Position numbers and translations under genes: made by a program. This document shows, in pieces, positions 44,604 to 52,201 of a DNA stretch of 64,000 bases. The notes beneath the pieces are model-generated. The model was given only the letters and a program-made list of their open reading frames with translations, was not told the DNA's origin and made no database searches. Source of the stretch: Methylovulum psychrotolerans (GTDB lineage: Bacteria > Pseudomonadota > Gammaproteobacteria > Methylococcales > Methylomonadaceae); NCBI RefSeq assembly GCF_002923755.1, contig NZ_PGFZ01000001.1, positions 823,959-887,958 of the forward strand, given 5' to 3'. Numbering within the stretch: position 1 is the first letter of the stretch; each line of letters starts with the position of its first letter.

Positions 44604-45704
44604 ATGACCCTAACTCCAGACATTACCCTTATCGGCGGCGGCATCATCGGCTTACTGACCGCCCGCGAATTCCATAACGCCGGCGCCCGCGTCACGCTCA
44701 TTGAAAAAGGCTTTATCGGCCAAGAATCCTCTTGGGCCGGCGGCGGCATTTTACTGCCAATCTACCCTTGGCGACAAGCCGAAGCCATTAGCGACCTGGT
44801 ATTGCAAAGCCTGAAAATCTACCCTAATCTGATGGCGCAATTGTTCGCCGATACCGGACTGGATCCCGAATGGACCCCCTGCGGCATGTTAATCACCCAA
44901 AACCCCGATGATCAGGCGGCAATAAGCTGGTGCCAACGCTATGGCGTTACTTATAGTGCGCCGGAGGAAGCCTACTTTGCATATCTCAACAGCAATCCCA
45001 GTAAGCCGTTATGGTTACCTGACATTGCCCAAGTACGCAATCCCCGGCTGCTAAAAACCTTGCAACAAGATTTGCGTAACAAAGGCATCACGGTTTATGA
45101 ACACTGCGAACTGACCGGCCTGCACTGCCGTAACCAGCACGTCGAAGCCATTGACACCACGCGCGGACGCTTTGCCGTCAACCATCTGGCCATCACCAGC
45201 GGCGCGTGGAGCGGCGGACTGTACCAACGCCTGTTTGCAGGGCTTACCGACACCTTACCCGATATTGCCCCGATTAAAGGCCAGATGCTGCTGTTCGATG
45301 CCCAGCCCGACACCTTGCCGTTTATGGTGCTGGAAGGCGACCATTATCTGATCCCCCGCCGTGACGGCAAAATTCTGGTCGGCAGTACCGTCGAACATGA
45401 CGACTTTAACAAAACCACTACCGCCACCGCCAAAACCGACCTGAACCAGTTTGCCTTAAACCTGTTGCCCGCGCTGCACAACTACCCTTTGGTCAAACAT
45501 TGGGCAGGCTTACGCCCAGGCACAACCCAAGGCATACCCTATATCGCCCGACACCCTGATATTGATAACGTCAGCATCAATGCCGGGCATTTCCGCAATG
45601 GTTTGGTCATGGGGCCGGCCTCGGCACAATTGCTGGCCGATTTAGTGCTAAACCGCCCGCCCCACATCAACCCTGAGCTATACCAATTCGGCAGGTTGCA
45701 ATAA
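44604..45704 (+). CDS. thiO: Glycine oxidase (FAD-dependent)
   Basis: A 366-residue flavoenzyme that oxidises glycine to iminoglycine for the thiazole ring of thiamin. The ATG at 44604 places the dinucleotide-binding motif ITLIGGGIIGLLTAREF at residue 8. QESSWAGGGILLPIYPWR near 44 is the ThiO-specific segment. VGSTVEHDDF near 270 and HWAGLRPGTTQGIPYI near 310 complete the DAO family pattern, with a C-terminal GHFRNGLVMGPASAQLLADL. No thiS/thiG follow; pyrD is next, 69 bp away. Confidence 0.9.
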   Translation: MTLTPDITLIGGGIIGLLTAREFHNAGARVTLIEKGFIGQESSWAGGGILLPIYPWRQAEAISDLVLQSLKIYPNLMAQLFADTGLDPEWTPCGMLITQNPDDQAAISWCQRYGVTYSAPEEAYFAYLNSNPSKPLWLPDIAQVRNPRLLKTLQQDLRNKGITVYEHCELTGLHCRNQHVEAIDTTRGRFAVNHLAITSGAWSGGLYQRLFAGLTDTLPDIAPIKGQMLLFDAQPDTLPFMVLEGDHYLIPRRDGKILVGSTVEHDDFNKTTTATAKTDLNQFALNLLPALHNYPLVKHWAGLRPGTTQGIPYIARHPDIDNVSINAGHFRNGLVMGPASAQLLADLVLNRPPHINPELYQFGRLQ

Positions 45705-45773
45705 CCCCTTTTTTAAAACCAACGGGGACAACAGCATCGTCTTTTGCCCCCGTATTACCTATAAGCCCACCTT

Positions 45774-46787
45774 ATGAACCTTTACCCGCTATTACGTCCC
45801 CTGCTCTTTGCGCTAGACCCGGAAACCGCCCACGAAGTCACCTTAAAACTGCTCCAAACCGCACACCGCACCGGACTAGCCCAGCTAACCACCCCTCGCT
45901 TGGCCGACCACCCCGTCGAAATTATGGGTTTAACCTTTAAAAATCCGGTCGGGCTGGCCGCAGGTTTAGACAAAAACGGCGATTATATTGATGCCCTCGC
46001 CGCCTTAGGCTTCGGCTTTATCGAAATCGGCACCGTCACACCGCGCCCCCAACCCGGCAACCCCAAGCCGCGCCTGTTCCGGCTTCCCGAACACCAAGCC
46101 ATCATCAACCGCATGGGCTTTAATAATCTGGGCATAGACCATTTGCTGCAACAAGTCAGCAACAGCGCGTACCATGGCATATTGGGCATTAACATCGGCA
46201 AAAATTTTGACACCCCGATTGCCGATGCGGCGGACGATTACCTGATTGGCCTACGCAAAGCCTACCCGCTCGCCAGTTACATCACCATTAACATCTCTTC
46301 ACCCAACACCCAAAACTTACGCCAGTTACAGCAAGGCGACGAGATCAAAAACCTCATCGCCCGCCTAAAAGAAGAGCAGCTCAGGCTGCACCAGGAACAA
46401 GGCCGCTATGTGCCCTTAGTGGTGAAAATAGCCCCTGATTTAAGCGACGAAGAAATCCGCCACATCGCCCAGCTCTTAAAAAGCTACGCCATTGACGGGG
46501 TCATCGCCACCAATACCACCATCGTCCGCGCCAACATCGCGGGCCATGCCTTAGCGAAGGAAACCGGCGGTTTGAGCGGTGCGCCGGTTAAGGAGCAGGC
46601 GACTTATGTCGTGCGCGGCTTGGCGGCAGAACTGAATGGGACGGTGCCGATCATCGCGGCAGGTGGGATTATCAGTGCGGAAGATGCCCAAGAAAAACTC
46701 GCGGCAGGCGCAAGCTTGGTGCAAGTGTATAGCGGATTAATTTATCGCGGCCCACAGCTAGTGGCGGACGTGCTAGCAGGACTCTAG
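45774..46787 (+). CDS. pyrD: Dihydroorotate dehydrogenase (quinone), class 2
   Basis: Membrane-attached FMN enzyme oxidising dihydroorotate with ubiquinone in pyrimidine synthesis. 337 residues, normal length. The N-terminal helix MNLYPLLRPLLFALDPETAHEV marks class 2. FKNPVGLAAGLDKNGDYIDAL near 56, FIEIGTVTPRPQPGNPKPRLFRL near 82, NRMGFNNLG near 111, and TINISSPNTQNLR near 172 with the catalytic serine are all present. VIATNTTI and IIAAGGIISAEDA complete the FMN site. Probably co-transcribed with thiO. Confidence 0.97.
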   Translation: MNLYPLLRPLLFALDPETAHEVTLKLLQTAHRTGLAQLTTPRLADHPVEIMGLTFKNPVGLAAGLDKNGDYIDALAALGFGFIEIGTVTPRPQPGNPKPRLFRLPEHQAIINRMGFNNLGIDHLLQQVSNSAYHGILGINIGKNFDTPIADAADDYLIGLRKAYPLASYITINISSPNTQNLRQLQQGDEIKNLIARLKEEQLRLHQEQGRYVPLVVKIAPDLSDEEIRHIAQLLKSYAIDGVIATNTTIVRANIAGHALAKETGGLSGAPVKEQATYVVRGLAAELNGTVPIIAAGGIISAEDAQEKLAAGASLVQVYSGLIYRGPQLVADVLAGL

Positions 46788-46798
46788 GCTACTGCCAT

Positions 46799-46825
46799 TA
46801 CGGCAAGGCGAAAAACCTTGCCGTA
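46799..46825. terminator. Hairpin between convergent pyrD and the DUF2063 gene
   Basis: TACGGCAAGG (46799-46808) and CCTTGCCGTA (46816-46825) form a perfect 10-bp stem with a 7-nt loop. No T-run. Likely a shared transcript end. Confidence 0.5.
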
Positions 46826-46850
46826 CCGTGAACGGCTGGCTTAAGCCACG

Positions 46851-47597
46851 CTAAGCGGCAATTACAATACCCTTTTCCGCCAAGCCCCTTAATATCTGCA
46901 AACCGCCGTTAATCACCAACTCAGGTTGGGGATGCTGCATTTCGGCGGCAATTTGCTCAAGGCTGGCAATGGCTGGGCTTTGCCCATTATCCTGCAAGAG
47001 CGCTAACAGGCGGTAGGTCATCGGCGTAATCTCCAGAAATTGGACATCATCCAAGACGTTACGGTAGACGATTAAAAACGTCGCTTGGGCGGGGGCTTCG
47101 GTAGGTAAAAACGTCGGGGCGATTTTATGGACGGGGTATTGATAGGCTAAAGGCCAAGCGACGGGTGATAAGGCTAACACCTGCCTCGCCAAGTCGTCCG
47201 GCAGCAGGGTAATGGCCGGATTGGGTTCTTGGGCAACGGCGACCGCCATTTCCGCCCACTCATAATGCGCCAACTCCAGCAAAAACGGAAAGTCCCCGGC
47301 ATTATCGCGCTCCTGTTGCAGATAAGCCAAAAACTCTTCAGGTATCTGCGAGAAATACGGCGAACTGCAAGCATGGCGGGCGAAGAAATCCTGCGCCAAC
47401 GCGTACCATTGGGCATCATCAAGCAATTGCCTTATCACCGGAAAATTGCTGGCCAAAAAATTGTCGATATTATTAAACAACAACTCCCGATACATCGCCA
47501 TACGCGGTGGCGGCACATCGGCAGGCACAGGCTGGTGGTCGGGGTCGCGGATATGGGCGACAAATTTGCGTTGCGTCGCGGCAAAATCGGTTTTCAT
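46851..47597 (-). CDS. DUF2063 protein, HvfC/BufC-type partner of an MNIO enzyme
   Basis: A 248-residue protein starting at the ATG at 47597 (MKTDFAATQRKFVAHIRDP), the family's normal N-terminus. An N-terminal DUF2063 DNA-binding-like domain (MAMYRELLFNNIDNFLASNFPVIRQLL, ending near residue 95) precedes a mixed domain (LELAHYEWAEMAV near 111, LAYQYPVHKIAP near 150, LEITPMTYRLLALLQ near 188). Proteins of this family bind the precursor and assist the DUF692 enzyme. It lies 8 bp after the DUF692 gene, third in the precursor-enzyme-partner order known from hvfABC and bufABC operons. Confidence 0.88.
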   Translation of the reverse strand: MKTDFAATQRKFVAHIRDPDHQPVPADVPPPRMAMYRELLFNNIDNFLASNFPVIRQLLDDAQWYALAQDFFARHACSSPYFSQIPEEFLAYLQQERDNAGDFPFLLELAHYEWAEMAVAVAQEPNPAITLLPDDLARQVLALSPVAWPLAYQYPVHKIAPTFLPTEAPAQATFLIVYRNVLDDVQFLEITPMTYRLLALLQDNGQSPAIASLEQIAAEMQHPQPELVINGGLQILRGLAEKGIVIAA

Positions 47598-47605
47598 CGC
47601 AGCCC

Positions 47606-48457
47606 TTAAGCGGATTGTTGGGCATGATGGTGTTGCCATGCCGCTTGTATGGATTTGATCGTATCGACTTCGCGGATCAGTTCGGCCATCTGAGGGATAT
47701 TAAAATCACGCTCCAGCAAGGTCGGAAACACGCCATGCCATTCGTAAGCCTTGCCCAGCAATTTCCACACGGGGTCGATAATTTCCGCACCGTGGGTGTC
47801 CACCAAAAAATCTTCGGCTTCCACATAATGCCCGGCAATATGGGCATAGACAATACGCTGTGCGGGAATGGCCTTTAAAAAGGCCTCGGCATCATAGCCG
47901 TGATTGACACTGTTGACATAAATATTATTCACATCTAACAGCACGTCACAATCGGCTTCCTGCACAACAGCATTAAAAAATTCGAGTTCAGTCATTTCCT
48001 GACCGGGGGCGGCATAGTAAGACACATTCTCAATCGCCATTTTTTGCTCAAGAATATCCTGTACGCGCCTGATGCGTGCCGCAACATGACGGACAGCCTC
48101 AGCGGTAAAAGGAATAGGCAGCAGATCATACAAATGCCCGCCTTGGCTACAATAGCTCAGATGTTCGCTATAAAGCCTGATGCCATGCTCACGCATGAAC
48201 CGCTTAACAGCCAGAACAAAGGTCTCATCGAGCGGGTCAGTACTGCCTAAAGACAGCGACAAACCATGACAGACAAAAGCACAGCGTTCGGTCATGGCAC
48301 GAAATTGCTTGCCGAGCTTACCGCCCATGGTTATCCAGTTTTCGGGAGCGACTTCATAAAAATCGACCGCAGCAGGCGGCGAACCGACAACTTCACTCAA
48401 AAAACTACGCCGCAAGCCTAAGCCAGCCCCCTTCAAAGCGGGTTGTATCGTGTCCAT
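47606..48457 (-). CDS. DUF692 / MNIO family multinuclear iron RiPP-modifying enzyme (HvfB/BufB-like)
   Basis: A 283-residue TIM-barrel enzyme from the ATG at 48457 (MDTIQPALKGAGLGLRR). A longer frame adds a leader unlike the family. Metal-ligand-type motifs are FYEVAPENWI near 33, CHGLSLSLG near 59, LYSEHLSYC near 91, MAIENVSYY near 141, VLLDVNNIYVNSVNHG near 175, HIAGHY near 210 and LLERDFNIP near 256. MNIO enzymes with two or three irons convert peptide cysteines to oxazolone/thioamide or 5-thiooxazole groups that bind copper. The precursor gene is directly upstream, and an attenuator-like hairpin separates the two. Confidence 0.92.
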   Translation of the reverse strand: MDTIQPALKGAGLGLRRSFLSEVVGSPPAAVDFYEVAPENWITMGGKLGKQFRAMTERCAFVCHGLSLSLGSTDPLDETFVLAVKRFMREHGIRLYSEHLSYCSQGGHLYDLLPIPFTAEAVRHVAARIRRVQDILEQKMAIENVSYYAAPGQEMTELEFFNAVVQEADCDVLLDVNNIYVNSVNHGYDAEAFLKAIPAQRIVYAHIAGHYVEAEDFLVDTHGAEIIDPVWKLLGKAYEWHGVFPTLLERDFNIPQMAELIREVDTIKSIQAAWQHHHAQQSA

Positions 48458-48483
48458 CAGAACACCTGTGCAAAAATTAAAGG

Positions 48484-48513
48484 AAAAAAGGGGGACAGCA
48501 ACCGCTATCCCCC
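48484..48513 (-). terminator. Intrinsic terminator/attenuator between the RiPP precursor and its enzyme gene
   Basis: On the minus strand GGGGGATAGC (48513-48504), loop GGTT, GCTGTCCCCC (48499-48490), then six T (48489-48484). The stem is 10 bp with one U-G pair. It lies about 100 bp after the precursor stop and 26 bp before the enzyme's ATG. Partial read-through would give much more precursor than enzyme mRNA. Confidence 0.8.
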
Positions 48514-48616
48514 CATTTAGGAAGGGGCATGAAATATTTGTAGCCATCCAAGTTTTGGTAACCTGAAAAGTCTTAACCGATATAATTACCCCAAACCGTC
48601 CTGGCTTATAAACCTT

Positions 48617-49228
48617 TTAGTGTTTCGCAGGTGCAGCAGGTACGGCAGGTACAGCTTTAGTGGCGGCACAAGCGCCTTCTTTGCCTTTCATCATCTCGCC
48701 ACAGCCTTGCATCGCTTCACCGCAACCTTTCATTTGCGCACCACAAGAACCGTCTTTAGCTTTTTCGGTTGGGCATTTTTGCATGGCTTCGCCGCATTGC
48801 GCCGCACACTTGCCTTCTGGCATTTTGCCGTTAGCCGAACCGCATTTGCCTTCTTTACCTTTCATCATTTCACCGCAAGTGGCTTCCATGCCTTTTTTCA
48901 TTTTTTCGCCTTCCATCATGGCCGCGCACTTACCTTCACCGCATTTGCCTTCAGCCGCTTTCGCAGGCGTTTTAGCACCCGCACAAGCGCCTTCGGCCGC
49001 TTTTGCCGTACCGCCCATATTCATGGACGCGCCGCATTTCATTTCGGCTGGCTTGGCTTCCGCTGGTTTGGCTTCAGCAGGCTTTGCTTCGGCAAGCTGC
49101 ATATAACCGGATGACAACTCAGTCATGCCGAAAGGGTTAGTTTCCGCACTGACAGAGGCTGAAAAAGAGGACATGATGGCTACGCCCATAGCAGCGATCA
49201 ACGGTGATTTATTGTTAGTTATTTTCAT
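48617..49228 (-). CDS. HvfA/BufA-type Cys-rich RiPP precursor (copper metallophore / bufferin-like)
   Basis: A 203-residue low-complexity protein. Signal peptide to about residue 28 (MGVAIMSSFSASVSA), then the family-typical TNPFGMTELSSGYMQLAEA and a PAEAK x3 linker. The core has 13 cysteines: EGKC appears four times (EGKCGEGKCA, KEGKCGS, PEGKCA), with variants EGAC, DGSC, EATCGEMMKG, MKGCGEAMQGCGEMMKG and AAQCGEAMQKC. Lys, Gly, Glu and Met are abundant. EGKCG cysteines are the known sites of MNIO modification in HvfA. The genes for the DUF692 enzyme and DUF2063 partner follow. Good ribosome site (GGAAGG). Periplasmic or secreted copper binding is inferred. Confidence 0.88.
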   Translation of the reverse strand: MKITNNKSPLIAAMGVAIMSSFSASVSAETNPFGMTELSSGYMQLAEAKPAEAKPAEAKPAEMKCGASMNMGGTAKAAEGACAGAKTPAKAAEGKCGEGKCAAMMEGEKMKKGMEATCGEMMKGKEGKCGSANGKMPEGKCAAQCGEAMQKCPTEKAKDGSCGAQMKGCGEAMQGCGEMMKGKEGACAATKAVPAVPAAPAKH

Positions 49229-49263
49229 GGTAAATCCTTCCTAAAAGTGGATTGTGTAATAAA

Positions 49264-49325
49264 ACGGCACGGGGCCCGTGTCGCCGTGCATGTCCAAGTA
49301 TACCCGAACACGCGGTAAATATAAG
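49264..49325 (-). promoter_or_regulatory. Promoter and leader hairpin of the RiPP operon
   Basis: TATACT on the minus strand at 49302-49297 with a weak CTTATA (49325-49320) 17 bp upstream. Immediately after the expected start lies a GC hairpin (ACGGC..CACGG / CCGTG..GCCGT, 49287-49264) followed by TTTATT. It could be a leader attenuator for the precursor gene, or the terminator of nth. Confidence 0.4.
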
Positions 49326-49391
49326 GGGATTGCAAAAAATTACAATGTTTAAATCGGGGTATCCGCCGCCAAAATGCCTGTCCAATCTAGG

Positions 49392-50048
49392 CTAATGGAC
49401 ACTAAGCACCTGAGCGGCAGACGTTTTCTCTGGATATTCACATAAGTCAGCCAGCACACATTGGCTGCAACGCGGCTTTCTGGCGGTGCAGGTATAGCGC
49501 CCATGCAAAATCAGCAAATGGTGGGCGGTTTGCTTATAGTGTTTTGGAGTCGATTTATCTAACTTTTGTTCCACTTGCAGAACATTTTTGCCGACTGCCA
49601 GACGGGTTCGGTTGGCGACCCGGAAAATATGGGTGTCGACAGCGATGGTCGGCTGCCCAAACGCCGTGTTAAGAATCACATTAGCCGTTTTACGCCCTAC
49701 CCCCGCTAACGCTTCCAATTGCTCACGGGTATTTGGCACTTGCCCGCCATGCCTGTCTAACAATTGCTGGCATAAAGTCATGATATTTGCGGCCTTGCTG
49801 TTAAATAGGCCAATAGTTTTAATATACGCTTTTAAGCCATCCAGCCCCAGCGCCAGCAGACTTGCCGGAGTATTGGCGACCGGGAACAACTGCGCGGTCG
49901 CCTTATTAACCCCCTTATCGGTCGCTTGCGCAGACAGCACTACGGCAATCAGCAATTCAAAATCGGTACGGTAATTCAGCTCGGTGGCCGGTTCAGGAAT
50001 CGCGGCGGCGAGGCGCTCAAACAACGCCAAGCGTTTGCTGGCGTTCAT
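49392..50048 (-). CDS. nth: Endonuclease III
   Basis: Base-excision repair glycosylase/AP lyase for oxidised pyrimidines. 218 residues. Helix-hairpin-helix LEALAGVGRKTANVIL near residue 110 with the catalytic Lys, VDTHIFRVANR with the catalytic Asp near 138, and a C-terminal [4Fe-4S] motif CTARKPRCSQCVLADLC (C-x6-C-x2-C-x5-C). MNASKRLALFERL is a normal start. The ATG is only 3 bp from the end of a palindromic repeat element, and no Shine-Dalgarno is visible. Its leader must therefore come from the element. Confidence 0.96.
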   Translation of the reverse strand: MNASKRLALFERLAAAIPEPATELNYRTDFELLIAVVLSAQATDKGVNKATAQLFPVANTPASLLALGLDGLKAYIKTIGLFNSKAANIMTLCQQLLDRHGGQVPNTREQLEALAGVGRKTANVILNTAFGQPTIAVDTHIFRVANRTRLAVGKNVLQVEQKLDKSTPKHYKQTAHHLLILHGRYTCTARKPRCSQCVLADLCEYPEKTSAAQVLSVH

Positions 50049-50051
50049 AAA

Positions 50052-50374
50052 TAACTAACGTTACGCAGTAACGTCGCTTTTATCCCGTTTGCCGCGCCGA
50101 GCATCGCAGGTTTTGTCGGGATCAGCCCGAAGGGGCGCGGCAGGGATGCCGCGCGTCGGCAGGAGGGCAGGAGCCCTCTCTGCCGACCCCCGACAAAACC
50201 GAGAAGCGCAGGATCAAGCGGCAATCGGGCCGCCTTTTCTTTGGATACTTTCTTTTGGCGGAGCAAAAGAAAGTATCTCGCCTTCGGGTGCGAAAACCCG
50301 ATTAAAAAACCTCGCGATAGCGACTCATTATTTGTTTTTTTAAATCGCAGAATAGGTCTGTGTAACATCAGTAA
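50052..50374. repeat. MITE-like palindromic element, copy 1 (about 323 bp)
   Basis: Terminal inverted repeats TAACTAACGTTACGCAG (50052-50068) and CTGTGTAACATCAGTAA (50358-50374) are close to the perfect ends of copy 2 at 62402. The interior has nested stems: GTTTTGTCGGG with CCCGACAAAAC, GCGCGGCA-GGGA-TGCCGCGC, GTCGGCAG..GAGGGC-AGGA-GCCCTC..CTGCCGAC, and a 14-bp stem GATACTTTCTTTTG/CAAAAGAAAGTATC. No transposase. It lies between the DUF6882 gene and nth, and spurious frames inside resemble commonly mis-annotated hypothetical proteins. Confidence 0.9.
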
Positions 50375-50388
50375 ACAAACACCCGGCA

Positions 50389-50874
50389 TCAGTGCAATGT
50401 CCTAGGTGTCAGTATCCGCAAGGCGTTGATCGCCAAAAAGATATACAGACCATTTTCGGTAGGGGCGCGGTAACAGCCCATCGCCCCCAAATGCTTAACG
50501 ACAATCGCCATCATTTCCCACACCATCGGCTCATCCAACTCAAACGCCGCTTCATTGGCAAACAGGGGGAAACCGGTTATTTTTGCCAGCTCCTTAATGG
50601 GCAAGGCCTTTTCGCGCAAAGACTTCAATATGGGCGGATTGCTCCAACCCCATTTCCAACTGTGGTTGGGTGCAGAATAACTGCCCAAATTGATAATGTC
50701 CGCTTCAACCGCAACTCGGTCATTACCGTCAAAAAACTGCAACAGCTCGGCTTCCTGGTCACACCACCAACTCGCCCATTGGCCCAAGTCATAAACGTCC
50801 TGTAAGTGATCTTGCTTGACCGTCAGCTCAGCCAAGGCTTGCGTCAGCAAATCACCAAATTCTTCGTTAGTCAT
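50389..50874 (-). CDS. DUF6882-like hypothetical protein
   Basis: A 161-residue soluble protein from the ATG at 50874; a GTG three codons upstream is the alternative. The pattern WASWWCDQEAELLQFFDGNDR, VEADIINLGSYSAPNHSWKWGWSNPPIL and the alpha-helical rest fit a DUF6882-type family of unknown function. No signal peptide or TM segment. It follows the mtiP gene by 21 bp on the same strand and is probably co-transcribed with the purine-salvage genes. No function can be assigned. Confidence 0.7.
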   Translation of the reverse strand: MTNEEFGDLLTQALAELTVKQDHLQDVYDLGQWASWWCDQEAELLQFFDGNDRVAVEADIINLGSYSAPNHSWKWGWSNPPILKSLREKALPIKELAKITGFPLFANEAAFELDEPMVWEMMAIVVKHLGAMGCYRAPTENGLYIFLAINALRILTPRTLH

Positions 50875-50895
50875 CGCTATCACCCAGACCCGGAG

Positions 50896-51636
50896 CTACT
50901 GCCCGGCAATAAAGGCCTGCAAAAGCTGGGCGGTATTGGCCATACCCAGATGCAGATTTTGCTCAATCTCCGCCATGGTGATTTCACCCGCACTTTTCCC
51001 CGCCGCCCAATTGGCAATCACTGACACCGAGGCATAATTCATCCCCAATTCCCTGGCTAACGCCGCTTCCGGCATTCCGGTCATGCCCACTACATCGCAA
51101 CCGTCACGCTCCATACGGGCAATTTCGGCAATAGTCTCCAAACGCGGGCCTTGGGTACAGCCATACGTTGCCTGCGGACTAATGGCGATACCGGCCTGGG
51201 CGGCCGCGCCGATCAGGGCATTACGCAAACTGGGGCTGTACGGGAAAGTAAAATCGATATGGGTGACCGGATAATTTTCGTCTTCAAAAAATGTCTGGAT
51301 CCGGTTATAAGTATAATCAATGAGTTGGTCAGGAAAGGCGATATGCGCCGGTACCATCGCTTCGGTAATGCCACCGACAGCGGCAACCGCGACAATATCC
51401 TCAACACCCAATTGCTTTAAGCCCCAGATATTCGCCCGATAATTGATTTTATGCGGGGCAAGGGTGTGCGGATTACCGTGCCGCGCCAAAAAAATCACCG
51501 GATGACCATTAAACTCACCAATAAGAAACTCGGCGGAAGGATTGCCGTAAGGGGTTTTTAAGGTTTCACGCCGACTGATATTAAAACCGCTGAGCTGGGT
51601 CAGGCCTGTGCCGCCGATAAAAGCCAATTTCGTCAT
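50896..51636 (-). CDS. mtnP: S-methyl-5'-thioinosine phosphorylase (MTAP/PNP family)
   Basis: A 246-residue purine nucleoside phosphorylase of the MTA/MTI type. MTKLAFIGGTGLTQLSGF start, IFLARHGNPHTLAPHKINYRANIWGLKQLGV near 50, DQLIDYTYNRIQTFF near 100, and YGCTQGPRLETIAEI, DVVGMTGMPEAALARELGM near 180. Length and the gammaproteobacterial context favour methylthioinosine phosphorylase, which releases hypoxanthine. MTA itself is the alternative substrate. Next to it is a hypoxanthine phosphoribosyltransferase gene, a matching next step. The ATG at 51636 has AGGAG upstream within the end of hpt. Confidence 0.85.
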   Translation of the reverse strand: MTKLAFIGGTGLTQLSGFNISRRETLKTPYGNPSAEFLIGEFNGHPVIFLARHGNPHTLAPHKINYRANIWGLKQLGVEDIVAVAAVGGITEAMVPAHIAFPDQLIDYTYNRIQTFFEDENYPVTHIDFTFPYSPSLRNALIGAAAQAGIAISPQATYGCTQGPRLETIAEIARMERDGCDVVGMTGMPEAALARELGMNYASVSVIANWAAGKSAGEITMAEIEQNLHLGMANTAQLLQAFIAGQ

Positions 51637-51640
51637 ACAT

Positions 51641-52192
51641 CTACTCCTGATTGTCTGTTGGGCAAGCGTAAATGCCGGGGGCATTGCGCAAATAGCCCTT
51701 ATAATCCATACCGTAACCGAACACATAGCGGTCAACAACCTCAAGGCCGACAAAATCCGCCCGAATCGGTTTGGCACGCCCTAACAGTTTATCGGCCAAG
51801 ACCGCGCAATAGACTGCCACTGCACCCTGTCCCAAACAAAAGGCATGGATTGCCGCCAAGGTAATACCCTCATCCAGAATATCATCAATAAGCAACACAG
51901 TGCGGCCTTGCAAAGGCAAGCGCGGTTTCAGCACCCATTCAACCGTACCGCCGGAAGTCTGGTTCCGGTAGCGGCTCGCATTAATGGCATCGACATTCAG
52001 AGGCATGGTCAGACGGGTCAGCAACTGTCCCGCCACCACCACACCGCCATTCATCACACACAACACCAAAGGGTTAGTGCCGGCCAATTGGCGGTTGATT
52101 TGCGCCGCCATAGCATCTAATGCCGCTTCGACTTCTTGTTGGCTGTGCAGTAGCTCGGCATGGTCTTGGATAAATTGAATGTCGTTAAGCAT
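51641..52192 (-). CDS. hpt: Hypoxanthine-guanine phosphoribosyltransferase
   Basis: Converts hypoxanthine or guanine and PRPP to IMP or GMP. 183 residues. The PRPP loop is TVLLIDDILDEGITLAAI near residue 98 and the pyrophosphate-side NGGVVVAGQLL near 49. VGLEVVDRYVFGYGMDYKGYLRNAPGI near 148 binds the base. It lies between nagZ and the nucleoside phosphorylase gene with gaps of 9 and 4 bp. The direct linkage suggests recycling of hypoxanthine made from methylthioinosine. Confidence 0.9.
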   Translation of the reverse strand: MLNDIQFIQDHAELLHSQQEVEAALDAMAAQINRQLAGTNPLVLCVMNGGVVVAGQLLTRLTMPLNVDAINASRYRNQTSGGTVEWVLKPRLPLQGRTVLLIDDILDEGITLAAIHAFCLGQGAVAVYCAVLADKLLGRAKPIRADFVGLEVVDRYVFGYGMDYKGYLRNAPGIYACPTDNQE

Positions 52193-52201
52193 GAGCGATA
52201 G

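Noticed and set aside
48620-49114. Phe/Ala/His-rich plus-strand frame opposite the RiPP precursor
   Set aside because: Antisense shadow of the Lys/Glu/Gly repeats; no start signal.
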